NCBI GenBank assembly: GCA_963797635.1
Contig: CAWCPZ010000010.1
Location: 310,001 to 374,000, forward strand
Length of the DNA: 64,000 bases
Direction of reading: 5' to 3'
Source of the DNA: JAOUEA01 sp963797635
GTDB lineage: Bacteria; Actinomycetota; UBA4738; HRBIN12
The first letter of the stretch is position 1. Every line of letters begins with the position of its first letter. Of this stretch, positions 37,250 through 46,570 are shown in pieces. A model generated the notes under the pieces. The model was not told the origin of the DNA, ran no database searches, and saw only the letters and a program-made list of their open reading frames with translations. A program made the translations under genes and the position numbers.

Positions 37250-37982
37250 ATGAGGAAGACGGTCGCCGGCTGCGTGGTCGCGGTGGTGGCCACCGCGGCG
37301 CTCGTGGTGGTGTTGCACCCGCACCGCGGTGACATCAACACGGTGTCCGAGGCGTTCGCGTTCCTGTTCGTGGTCGTGGGCACCGTGTGGCTCGGCGGGC
37401 TGTGGCCCGGCATCCTGGCCTCGCTCCTGGGGTTCGCGTGCTTCAACTACTTCTTCATCCCGCCGTTCGACACGTTCGCGATCGGCAAGGGCGAGGACGT
37501 CGTGATGCTGTTCGCGTTCCTCGCCCTGTCGGTGGTGATCTCGTTGCTGGTGACGCGAAGCGATGCGCGCGCCGCCGCGGCCGAGGCGCGCGCCTCCGAG
37601 CTGCGGATGCAGCAGGACCTGTCGCGCGCGCTCGTCGAGCCCGACACGGGCCCCGATCGCTACGCGGTGGTGCTGCGGCTGATCGTCAGCTCGTTCGGGT
37701 TCGCCGACGGGGTGCTTGTTCGAGCAGCCGCACGCCGATCTCGGCGGCCTGGAGGAGATGACGGTGGTCAACGCCGAGCCCGGCACGATCGCGACGACCG
37801 CCGGAGACGGCGTGGAACGGTTCCCGCTGAACGTGGGCAGGCGGAACCTGGGTCTGCTGGTGCTGCGTGGCGACCGCGCGCCGCTCACCGCGTCGGAGCG
37901 CCGCATCCTCGAGGCGTTCGGGAACCAGCTGGCGCTGCTGTTGGAACGCGACCGGCTGTTGCGGGGGGCGACGTCCGGCTAG
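37250..37982 (+). CDS. DUF4118-GAF membrane sensor without kinase domain, one apparent frameshift
   Basis: The inferred product is 243 residues from ATG 37250; a GTG nine bases upstream overlapping the kdpE stop is an alternative. Residues 1-100 are DUF4118 membrane helices as in KdpD (GFACFNYFFIPPFDTFAIG is the signature). A GAF-like domain follows, ending GNQLALLLERDRLL, and then the protein stops, without H-box or ATPase domain. The frame break at 37715 is an extra base in a CTTG context. It may be a partner or decoy sensor for one of the two KdpDE-like systems. It overlaps the convergent TrkA gene by four bases. Confidence 0.75.
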
Positions 37983-38698
37983 ACGACGCCGCTCGCGCCG
38001 TCGATCGTGTCGTTGGGCACGCCGCCCGGCATGCCGGCGCCCACCACCGCGTCGCGGAGCGCGCGTTCGGACGGAGCGCTCGCCAGCGCGATGACCTCGT
38101 CGCCGGCCGAGAGCACCGTCTCGGGCTGCGGGATCACGACGTGGCCCTCCCGCAGGATCCCGACGATGGCGGCGTCGGTGGGCAGCCGCAGTTCGTAGAT
38201 CGCCTTGCCCACCGAGCTCGAACCTTCCGGCAGGGTCATCTCCACGATCGAGATGTCGCCGCCTTCCAACCGGATCAGCCGAACCAGGTCGCCGACGGTG
38301 ACGGCTTCCTCCACCATGGCGGTGAGGATGTGCGGCGGGGAGACCGCGGCATCGACGCCCCACTGTTCGTTGAAGAGCCACTCGTTCTTCGGGTGGTTCA
38401 CGCGGGCCAGGACGCGCGGGACCGCGAACTCCTGCTTGGCGAGCAGCGAGGTCACCAGGTTGTCCTCGTCGTCGCCGGTGGCCGCCACCACGACCTCGGC
38501 CTGCGCCATCTGCGCTTCCTCGAGCACCCACGGCTCGCAGGCGTCGCCGAACACGATGTTCACGCCCTCGGCCCACGACCGCAGTTTGTCGGCCAACGCG
38601 TGGTTCTGCTCGATCAGCGTCACATCGTGGCCGCGCTCCACGAGGTCGACCGCGAGATGCCGTCCCACGGCCCCACCGCCGGTCACGACCACCTTCAT
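37979..38698 (-). CDS. trkA: TrkA family K+ uptake regulatory protein, second of tandem pair
   Basis: The intact 239-residue protein has an RCK_N Rossmann domain (VVVTGGGAVGRHLAVDLVERGHDVTLIEQ, then VVVAATGDDEDN) and an RCK_C domain (VGKAIYELRLPTDAAIVGILREGHVVIPQPETVLSAGDEVIALA). Such subunits bind NAD(H) or c-di-AMP and gate K+ channels or transporters. Its start overlaps the stop of the upstream TrkA gene (ATGA). No TrkH or KtrB pore gene is in the window; the nearby KimA-like permeases are the candidate partners, as with the CeoB/CeoC pair of mycobacteria. Confidence 0.9.
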   Translation of the reverse strand: MKVVVTGGGAVGRHLAVDLVERGHDVTLIEQNHALADKLRSWAEGVNIVFGDACEPWVLEEAQMAQAEVVVAATGDDEDNLVTSLLAKQEFAVPRVLARVNHPKNEWLFNEQWGVDAAVSPPHILTAMVEEAVTVGDLVRLIRLEGGDISIVEMTLPEGSSSVGKAIYELRLPTDAAIVGILREGHVVIPQPETVLSAGDEVIALASAPSERALRDAVVGAGMPGGVPNDTIDGASGVV

Positions 38699-39360
38699 GC
38701 GTGATCACCGCTCGGAGCTTCGAGCATCTGGTCCATCGTCTCCACGCCGTCCTTCGTGAGCATCAGCACCAGGAAGTCGCCCGCCTGCATCGTGCTGTCG
38801 GCCGTGGGGAGGAACCCGCCCCCGCCTCGCGAGACCCCGGCCACGAGCACCTTGCCCTCGACGTTGAGCGAGGAGGGCGAGCGACCCACGAGGTGCGGGG
38901 GCACCGGCACCCGCATGCGCAGGAGGTCGCCGCCTCCCAGGCTCTCGCGGATCTCCTTGCGGTCGTGGAACAGCATCAACTGGATCTGCTTGATGCCCCA
39001 CGCGGTCGTGGCCACCGTGGGGATGTTCAGCCGCTCGTAGATCTCGGCACGCCGCGGGTCGTAGATCCGCGCCACCACCTTCGGCACGTGGAAGCGTTCG
39101 AGCGCGACCCGTGCCGACACGATGTTGGAGTTGTCGCCGCTGGAGACCGCGACGAACGCCTCGGCCTGTTCGATCCCGGCTTCACGCAGGACGTCGCGAT
39201 CGAATCCGAGCCCGACCACCGTCTTGGTGCCCTCGGCCGGGGGATAGCGGAAGAAGGCCTCCGGGTCCTTGTCGATGATGACGACGTCGTGGCCGCCGTC
39301 GGCGAGTTCCTCCGACAGCTCCGATCCGACACGGCCGCAGCCCATGATGATGACCCGCAT
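38695..39360 (-). CDS. trkA: TrkA family K+ uptake regulatory protein, first of tandem pair
   Basis: The intact 221-residue protein has the RCK_N motif MGCGRVGSELSEELADGGHDVVIID followed by FVAVSSGDNSN, and an RCK_C domain (LVGRSPSSLNVEGKVLVAGVSRGGGGFLPTADSTMQAGDFLVLML). It is a paralogue of the downstream gene and probably forms a heteromeric ring with it. The pair is transcribed away from the second sensor kinase; 266 bases between them contain a 17-bp perfect inverted repeat and phased repeats. Confidence 0.9.
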   Translation of the reverse strand: MRVIIMGCGRVGSELSEELADGGHDVVIIDKDPEAFFRYPPAEGTKTVVGLGFDRDVLREAGIEQAEAFVAVSSGDNSNIVSARVALERFHVPKVVARIYDPRRAEIYERLNIPTVATTAWGIKQIQLMLFHDRKEIRESLGGGDLLRMRVPVPPHLVGRSPSSLNVEGKVLVAGVSRGGGGFLPTADSTMQAGDFLVLMLTKDGVETMDQMLEAPSGDHA

Positions 39361-39441
39361 GACGCGCCGTAGCCTAGCGGACCGTCTGAAGCACTGGCAT
39401 CGCTCTCGGCGAAGGACCCGAACGGACCCCGGACAGGACGG

Positions 39442-39489
39442 TGCCCGGAGATCCACCGAGCTGGAGGGCATCCGGTGGATCTCCGGGCA
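39442..39489. repeat. Perfect 17-bp inverted repeat in the trkA / sensor kinase intergenic region
   Basis: TGCCCGGAGATCCACCG at 39442-39458 is the exact reverse complement of 39473-39489, separated by 14 bases. It lies 82 bases upstream of the trkA start and 138 bases before the kinase start, and has no T tract, so a terminator is unlikely. It could be an operator, a structured RNA leader of the trkA transcript, or an attenuating element. No second copy is seen in the window. Confidence 0.7.
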
Positions 39490-39546
39490 GTATTCGGAGG
39501 ATGGGTAGCTCCTTGCCCACAGCATCGTCCGGACGGCGTGAGTGCG

Positions 39547-39585
39547 GCGTGAAGGATCGTGGGCCCCGCGTGAAGATCGCGTGAA
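39547..39585 (+). promoter_or_regulatory. Phased GCGTGAA repeats, probable response-regulator operator
   Basis: GCGTGAA occurs at 39547, 39568 and 39579, with spacings of 21 and 11 bases. It lies 42 bases upstream of the second KdpDE-like gene pair. The half-site differs by one base from the GCGTCAA array upstream of kdp, and the phasing is the same. Autoregulation by the OmpR-type regulator encoded at 41096 is the simplest reading. Confidence 0.6.
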
Positions 39586-39626
39586 AGCCATGGTGCCGGG
39601 ACCACCCGTGGCACGATGGACCGAAC

Positions 39627-41099
39627 ATGCGCACCGAGACCGAACGGCGGTGGCGGGGGTTGACCGCCCGAGGCGGCATGATCGCCGTGGTGGCCCCCGT
39701 GGTAGCGGGGCTGGCCTCGATCCCGCTGAGCCGGGGCGGGCCGGCCGCCGCGATCGCCCTGTTCCTGCTGGCCATCGTGATCGCATCGGTGGCGGGCGGA
39801 CTGTCCAGCGGGCTGATCGCGGCGCTGCTGTCCTCGCTGGCGCTGCCCTTCCTCTATGGGGCGCCACGGTTCCGGCTCCGCCTGAACGGCACCGAGGAGG
39901 TGGTGACCGCCGTCGTGTTCCTGGCGGTGGCCATGGTGGTGGGCCTCCTGGTGGGCGGCGCGTCCGAGGAACGCGCGCGCGCGTCCCGTCGCGAACGTGA
40001 GGCGCGGCTGCTCGGCTACCTGTCGACGAAGCTGTTGACCGGCGAGCTGCCCGACCGCGTGCTCGATGACTTCGCCACGGTGCTGCTGGAACCCTTCGGC
40101 CTGGCGCGGTGCGAGATCACGGTGGAGCTGGCCGGCAGCCAGCTGCACGCGGTGGCGTCAGGGCCCGACGTGACGTCCGGTGGTCCCGACGCGGTGGTCC
40201 CGCTGGTGGTCGGCACCGTGGCGTTCGGCACCCTCAAGGTGGAGCGGCCCCTCGGCAAACGGCCGTTCACGCCCGACGAGCTCGAGCTGTTGGAGGCGGC
40301 CGCCAAGCAGGCCGCCGCCGCGCTCGACCGCGCGCGGCTGGACGTCCGGGCGCGGTCCGCACAGCTCGAGGCCGAGACGAACCAGCTCCGGGCCGCGATG
40401 TTCTCGTCGGTGACCCACGACCTGCGGACGCCGCTGGCGTCGATCAAGGCGGGCGTGACGAGCCTGCTCGACCCCACGGTGAAGTACGAGCCCGAGCAGG
40501 AGACCGAGCTGCTCACCACGATCCTGGAGGAGACCGACCGCCTCAACCGCCTGGTGGGCAACATCCTCGACCTGGCCAAGATCCGCGCGGGGGCGTTGAT
40601 CCCGAGCCGCAAGGACGCCTCGCTCGACGAATCGGTCGAGACGGTGATCGCCCGCATGCGGCCGCGCATGGACCGGGTCACCCTCAAGCTCTCGATCCGT
40701 GACGACGTTCCCGACGTGCCGGTCGACGGCGTCCAGATGGATCAGGTGCTGACGAACCTGCTCGAGAACGCCGCCCGCTACTCCCCGGATGGCGGCGAGG
40801 TCACGGTGACGGTGGCCCCGGTGCGGGACCATGTGCAGGTGCGGGTCAGCGATCAGGGCTCGGGGATCCCCGAAGGCGACCGCGAACGCGTCTTCGAAGC
40901 GTTCTATCGTGGCGCGCGGAGTCCTGAGATGCCGGGGAGCGGATTGGGCCTCGCGATCGCCAACGCGATCGTCACGGCGCACGGTGGGCGCATCTGGGTG
41001 GAGGGCACGCCCGCGGGCGGCACGGCGGTGGTGTTCGAGCTGCCGGTGGAGGGAGCGGTCATGGTGGAGGAAGCGCGAGCGTCCGAGGAGCTTGCGTGA
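39627..41099 (+). CDS. Sensor histidine kinase with KdpD-like DUF4118, GAF and kinase domains
   Basis: The intact 490-residue kinase has about four N-terminal membrane helices (DUF4118 region, residues 18-118), a GAF-like domain (about 140-250), HisKA with the H-box THDLRTPLASIK, and an HATPase domain with NLLENAARYSPDGG, SDQGSGIP and GSGLGLAIANAIV. It looks like the C-terminal half of KdpD without the N-terminal KdpD/Usp domains. The regulator start overlaps its stop (GTGA), and two KimA-like importers follow, so it probably senses potassium or osmotic status for them. Confidence 0.9.
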   Translation: MRTETERRWRGLTARGGMIAVVAPVVAGLASIPLSRGGPAAAIALFLLAIVIASVAGGLSSGLIAALLSSLALPFLYGAPRFRLRLNGTEEVVTAVVFLAVAMVVGLLVGGASEERARASRREREARLLGYLSTKLLTGELPDRVLDDFATVLLEPFGLARCEITVELAGSQLHAVASGPDVTSGGPDAVVPLVVGTVAFGTLKVERPLGKRPFTPDELELLEAAAKQAAAALDRARLDVRARSAQLEAETNQLRAAMFSSVTHDLRTPLASIKAGVTSLLDPTVKYEPEQETELLTTILEETDRLNRLVGNILDLAKIRAGALIPSRKDASLDESVETVIARMRPRMDRVTLKLSIRDDVPDVPVDGVQMDQVLTNLLENAARYSPDGGEVTVTVAPVRDHVQVRVSDQGSGIPEGDRERVFEAFYRGARSPEMPGSGLGLAIANAIVTAHGGRIWVEGTPAGGTAVVFELPVEGAVMVEEARASEELA

Positions 41100-41794
41100 C
41101 GCTGGTCCTGGTGGTGGATGACGAGCCGCAGATCCGGCGAGCGCTCCGCACCAGCCTGGAGGCCCACGGCTACCAGGTCGCCACGGTGGGCACCGGCGAG
41201 GAAGGCGTCGTCGGCGTGGCCGAACAGGGACCGGACCTGGTGCTGCTCGACCTGGGGCTGCCCGACCTGGACGGCACCGACGTGCTGCGCCGGATCCGCG
41301 GGTTCTCCGACGTGCCGGTGATCGTGGTGTCGGTGCGCGAGGACCAGTCCGACAAGGTGGCGGCCCTCGACGCCGGCGCCGACGACTACGTCACGAAGCC
41401 CTTCGGCATGGAGGAGCTGCTGGCGCGCGGCCGCGCCGCGATGCGCCGCAAGCAACCGGAGGAACCGGCGGTGCCGGTCCAACGGTTCGGTGGGCTCGAG
41501 GTCGACCTGGGACGCCGGCTGGTCTCCCGCGACGGCGAACCGATCCACCTCACGCCCACCGAGTACGGCCTGCTCGAGGCGTTCGTGACGAACCCGGGCA
41601 AGCTCCTGACCCATCAGTGGCTGTTGCGCAAGGTGTGGGGCCAGGGCTACGGCACCGAGACCACGTACCTGCGCACGTACGTGCGGGCTCTCCGCAAGAA
41701 GCTGGGCGATGACGCCCAGGCGCCCGACCTCATCGTCACCGAGCCCGGGGTGGGATACCGCTGGGTCGCCGAGCACACCTCGGAAGCGGGGTAG
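41096..41794 (+). CDS. OmpR-family response regulator, KdpE-like
   Basis: The intact 232-residue protein has acidic residues 8-10, phosphoacceptor Asp52 in LLDLGLPD, YVTKPFGM and an OmpR winged helix (LTPTEYGLLEAFVTNPGKLLT, TETTYLRTYVRALRKKLGD, GYRW). It is a close paralogue of KdpE encoded 4.5 kb upstream. With its kinase it is placed directly in front of two KimA-like importers, 9 bases from the first, so all four genes are probably one transcript. Confidence 0.92.
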   Translation: MTLVLVVDDEPQIRRALRTSLEAHGYQVATVGTGEEGVVGVAEQGPDLVLLDLGLPDLDGTDVLRRIRGFSDVPVIVVSVREDQSDKVAALDAGADDYVTKPFGMEELLARGRAAMRRKQPEEPAVPVQRFGGLEVDLGRRLVSRDGEPIHLTPTEYGLLEAFVTNPGKLLTHQWLLRKVWGQGYGTETTYLRTYVRALRKKLGDDAQAPDLIVTEPGVGYRWVAEHTSEAG

Positions 41795-41803
41795 GTTCCC
41801 CAC

Positions 41804-44162
41804 GTGAGGACCACGGAACCGGCCCCGAAGCCCGCCCCGAAGCAGGCCCCGAAACCCAACGGCAAGTCCGACGGCGTGGGGCTGAGCGGCGGCGTGAAGC
41901 GGGTGCTCCTGGGACGCGCCCTGGCGAGCCACAAGGCCGATCACCAGCTGCTGCCCAAGTTCCTGGCGCTGCCGGTCTTCTCCTCCGACCCGTTGTCCTC
42001 GGTGGCCTACGCCACCGAGGAGATGATGCTGGTGCTCGTGCTGGCCGGTGCCGGCGCGCTGAACGACAAGATCTGGATCGGCGTGGCGATCGGCATCCTG
42101 CTCACGATCGTGGTGACGTCCTACCGGCAGACCGTGCGCGCCTACCCGCACGGCGGCGGGTCCTACATCGTGGCGAAGGACAACCTGGGCACGATCCCGG
42201 GGCTGACCGCCGCCGCCGCGATCCTGACCGACTACGTCCTCACGGTGGCGGTGAGCATCACGGCGGGCACGGTGGCGATCACCTCGGCGGCGCCGTCCAT
42301 GCTGCCCTACCGCGTGCCGATCGCGGTGGGGCTGGTGGCGTTCGTCACGCTGGCGAACCTGCGCGGGGTGAAGGAAGCGGGCACGCTGTTCGCGATCCCC
42401 ACGTACGGCTTCGTCGCGATCGTCGCCCTCACGTTGATCGTCGGGTTCGCGCAATGCCTGACCGGCTGCCGAACGGCCGCCACCGCCGACCTGCACATCG
42501 AGGCCACCACGACGGTCACCCTGTTCCTGCTGTTGCGGGCGTTCTCCTCGGGCGCCACCGCGCTCACCGGCGTGGAGGCCATCGCCGACGGCGTGCCGGC
42601 GTTCCGTCGCCCGCAGGCCAAGAACGCGGCATCGACGCTCGCGATCATGGGCGCGATGGCGGTGACCCTGTTCCTGGGCATCACGGTGATGACCCAGCTG
42701 CTGCACGTCCGCGTCGACGAGCACATCGCGCAGTCGAACTCGGTGCTCTCCCAGGTGGGCTCGACGATCTTCGGGGGCGGGTTCATGTGGATCCTGCTGC
42801 AGGTGTTCACGGCCGGCATCCTGATCCTGGCCGCCAACACCGCGTTCCAGGACTTCCCCAGGCTGTCCTCGATCCTGGCGCGCGACGGGTTCATGCCGTC
42901 GCAGTTCCGCAACCGAGGCGACCGTCTCGTGTTCTCCAACGGCGTGGTGATCCTGGCTGGGCTCGCGATGGCGCTGATCTGGATCTACGACGCGCAGCTG
43001 ACGCGCCTGATCCAGCTGTACGTGGTCGGGCGTGTTCACCGCGTTCACGCTGTCGCAGACGGGCATGGTGCGGCGATGGTTCCGCGTGAAGGGTCCGGGG
43101 TGGAGGCGCAGCGCGATCATCAACGGCGTCGGCGCGTTCACCACCGGCGTGGTCCTGGTGATCGTCACCGCCACGAAGTTCCAGAAGGGCGCGAAGGTGG
43201 TGGTGATCGCGATCCCCATCATCGTGATCATCTTCCTGCTGATCCACCGCCACTACCGGAAGGTGCGGGCGGTCCTGGCCCGCCGACTGATGGCGCCCGA
43301 CACGCCGGCCGAAGGCGCCATGCTGCTGCTGGTCCAGGACCTGGGTCCGGCCACCAAGGACGCGATCGCCTACCTGCGCGCGGTGCGTCCCGAACGATTG
43401 TCGGCGCTCTTCGTGGGGCCGGAGGAGGACTTCCCGGTGGCGCGCGACGCCTGGGCGCTGAACGCGCCGAGGCTCGGTCCGTTGGAGTTGCTGCCGCGGG
43501 GCGACGATCACCTGGTGCGCGCCGTCCGCGGGTACATCCGCACGGTGGCGCGCAAGCCCGAGGACTTCGTCACCGTGGTGATCCCCGAGCTGCTCACGCG
43601 ACGCACGGTGGCGCAGTTCCTGGTGCACCGCGAGGCGTTCCTGTTGAAGACCGCGCTCCTGTTCGAGCCCGGCGTGGTGGTCACCGATGTGCCCCTGGTG
43701 CCGGGCGAGCCGCGACGCGGACCCGACAACCGTCCGCTGGAGCCGGCCCGCAGCGTGGTGCTGATCCCCGTGTCGGCCGTGCACGATCCCACCGTCCGCG
43801 CGGTGGTCTATGCGAAGTCGCTGCGCCCCACGATGATCGAGGCCATCTATCTGGCGACCGATCCGGAGGAGACCCCCGGCGTGATCGAGGCCTGGTATGA
43901 CCGGCAGATCGATGTGCCGCTGCTGTTGGTCGAAGCGCCGTTCCGCGACCTCGGCGCCCCGCTGCTCGAGGAGGTGCACAAGCACACCGAACGGGGCGAC
44001 ACGGTCGTGACCGTGGTGCTGCCCGAGCTCGTGCCGCGCCATTGGTGGGAGAGCGTGCTGCACAACCAGACCGCGCTGTTCTTCAAGCGCCTGCTGCTGT
44101 TCGAACCCAGCGTCGTGGTCACCAGCGTGCCGTTCCACCTGCGGACGCCGGAGACGTCGTGA
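41804..44162 (+). CDS. KimA-like APC superfamily K+ importer, first of tandem pair, one apparent frameshift
   Basis: The inferred 785-residue protein has about 12 membrane helices and then a cytoplasmic domain of about 280 residues. It matches the KimA group of APC transporters: FSSDPLSSVAYATEE, SYRQTVRAYPHGGGSYIVAKDNLG, ANLRGVKEAG, FSSGATALTGVEAIADGVPAFRRPQ and AANTAFQDFPRL. Bacillus KimA is a high-affinity K+/H+ symporter inhibited by c-di-AMP binding to its Usp-like domain. The frame breaks near 43030 at GGG-C, between LYVVG and VFTAFTLSQTGM. The start is GTG. A hairpin-like GGGG/CCCC overlaps the stop of the regulator upstream. Confidence 0.85.
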
Positions 44163-44211
44163 CCGTCGGCGGGCGCCGGGCGTCCGGGCGGGGCGTAGGC
44201 TGTCGGGCGCC

Positions 44212-46570
44212 ATGCCACAGACCGCCACTCCATCGCACGCTGCCGGCGGCCTCACCAAGCGTCTGTTGGTGGGGCGCGCCGTGTCCAGCGACCGCATGGA
44301 GCACACGCTGCTGCCGAAGATCCTGGCGCTGCCGGTGTTCTCCTCCGACGCGTTGTCGTCGGTGGCCTACGCCACCGAGGAGATCCTGCTGGTGCTGCTG
44401 AGCGTCAGCACCACGGCGGGCAACCTCACGTTCCCGATCGCCGTGGCCGTCTCCACGCTGATGGTGATCGTGATCTTGTCGTACCGCCAGACCGTGAAGG
44501 CCTATCCCAGCGGCGGCGGCGCCTACATCGTGAGCAAGGAGAACCTGGGCGAGGGCGCGGGCCTGGTGGCCGCCTCGGCCCTGTTGGTGGACTACATGCT
44601 CACCGTGGTGGTCTCGACGGTGGCCGGCGTGGTCGCGATCACCTCGGCGATCCCGTCGCTGTCCGAGCACCGGGTGGCGCTGGCGATCGGGTTCGTCACG
44701 CTGATCACGCTGGCGAACCTGCGCGGGGTGAAGGAAGCCGGCACCGTGTTCGCGGTGCCCACGTACGGGTTCATCCTGTGCGTGTTCATCATGGCGGTGG
44801 TGGGGTTCTACCAGTGCATCGGTGGGTGCCCGGTCGCGGCGCACGTGCCGCCGCTGCCCGAGCTCGCCACCGGGGTGGGCACGGTGACCCTCTGGTACAT
44901 CCTGCGCGCGTTCTCGTCGGGGTCCACGGCGCTCACCGGCGTCGAGGCCATCTCCAACGGCGTGCCGGCGTTCCGCCGGCCGCAGGCGCACAACGCGTCG
45001 ACCACGCTGGCGATGATGGGCGTCATCGCGATCACGATGTTCCTCGCGATCTCGTTCCTGGCGACCCACATCCACGGCATCGTGCCGAGCGAGGAACGAT
45101 CGGTCCTGGGCCAGATCGCCTACACGGTCTCGCACGGCGGGGTGTTCTTCTACATCGTGCAGGGGTTCACGGCCGCGATCTTGATCCTGGCGGCGAACAC
45201 CGCCTACCAGGACTTCCCTCGGCTTTCGGCGATCCTGGCGCGCGACCGCTACATGCCGCGCCAGTTCATGAACCGCGGTGACCGGCTGGTCTTCTCCAAC
45301 GGGGTGATCGGCCTGTGGCTGGCCTCGATCATCGTGATCTACGCCTTCGACGCGGACCTCACGAAGTTGATCCAGATGTACGTCGTGGGCGTGTTCACCT
45401 CGTTCACGCTGTCGCAGACCGGCATGGTGAAGCACTGGCGCGCGGAGGCACGCAAGGGCGCCGACGCCTACCCGAAGTGGCGCAGCGCCATGGTGGTCAA
45501 CGCGATCGGCGGGTTCACGACCGCGATCGTCCTGGTGGTGGTGACCGCCACGAAGTTCGCCAAGGGCGCGTGGCTCTCGATCCTGGTGATGATCGCGATC
45601 ATCCCGGTGTTGCGGGCGATCCACCGGCACTACACCGCGGTGGCTGCCCAGCTCCAGCGGGGCACGGTCCGGCCCGGGGAGTACGGCGCCAACCACGTCG
45701 TGCTGCTCGTGCAGCACCTCGACGCCGCCACCGCCGAGGCCCTCGGCTACATCCGTTCGTTCCGGCCCTCGAACCTGCATGTGGTGTACCCGGCCCCGCA
45801 CGGCGCGGTGCCGCCCGAGATGGTCGATGCCTGGCGTGGGTTCGCGGGAGACGCCCCCGATCTGGAGCCGCTCACGGGCCGCGGCGATCTGCGGCGGCAG
45901 GTCCGCGAGTTCGTCCGCGGTCTCGACCGGGCCCCCGAGGACTTCGTGACGGTCGTGGTGCCCGAGGAGGTGCGCGGCGGGCTCTCGGCCTACGTGCTGC
46001 GCAACCGGATGTTGATCCGCTTGAAGAACAGCCTGCTGCGCGAACCCAACGTGGTGGTCACCGACGTGCCCGTGGCGACGCGGGACGCCGGCCCCGACGG
46101 GGTCGACGCCCGTCCGCTGATCCCCTTGCGCACCGTGACCCTGGTGTTCGTCTCCAACGTCAACGAGGTGACCATCGCGCGCCGTCAACTACGCGCAATC
46201 GATCGGCGCCGCCGAGACCCGGGCGATCTACTTCGACCTGGACCCCGACGAAGCGCACGAGCTCGAGCAGCGGTGGTTCGACGCGCGCCTGGAGATCCCG
46301 CTCGACATCGTGGGCGCGCCGTTCCGCGACCTGACCGGTCCGATGCTCGACGAGGTGCGCCGCTACACCCAGCGCGTCGACACCGTGGTCAACGTCATCA
46401 TCCCCGAGTTCGTGGTGCACCGCTGGTGGCAACTGCCCCTGCACAACCAGACCGCGCTGTTCGTCAAGCGCCTGTTCCTGTTCGAGGAGCGCGCGGTGCT
46501 CACGGCCGTGCCGTTCCTCCTCGATCCCCACGCCTCGAGCGCGGTCGAGCCCTCACCCGCGAACGCGTGA
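44212..46570 (+). CDS. KimA-like APC superfamily K+ importer, second of tandem pair, one apparent frameshift
   Basis: The inferred product is again 785 residues, the same length as the preceding paralogue. It keeps FSSDALSSVAYATEEILL, SYRQTVKAYPSGGGAYIVSKENLG and ALTGVEAISNGVPAFRRPQ, and a C-terminal domain containing two related Usp-like halves, each ending near EPNVVVTDVP or EERAVLTAVP and LHNQTALFVKRL. The frame breaks near 46185, and a +1 join (IAR to VNYAQSIGAA) aligns without gap to the first copy. It overlaps the convergent YihY gene by 18 bases. Substrate is inferred from homology and context. Confidence 0.85.

Noticed and set aside
39361..39626. A c-di-AMP (ydaO-type) riboswitch upstream of trkA or the KimA-like operon
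   Set aside because: c-di-AMP control of K+ transport makes it tempting, but I cannot find the conserved ydaO core elements on either strand; only a simple perfect hairpin and phased repeats are visible.
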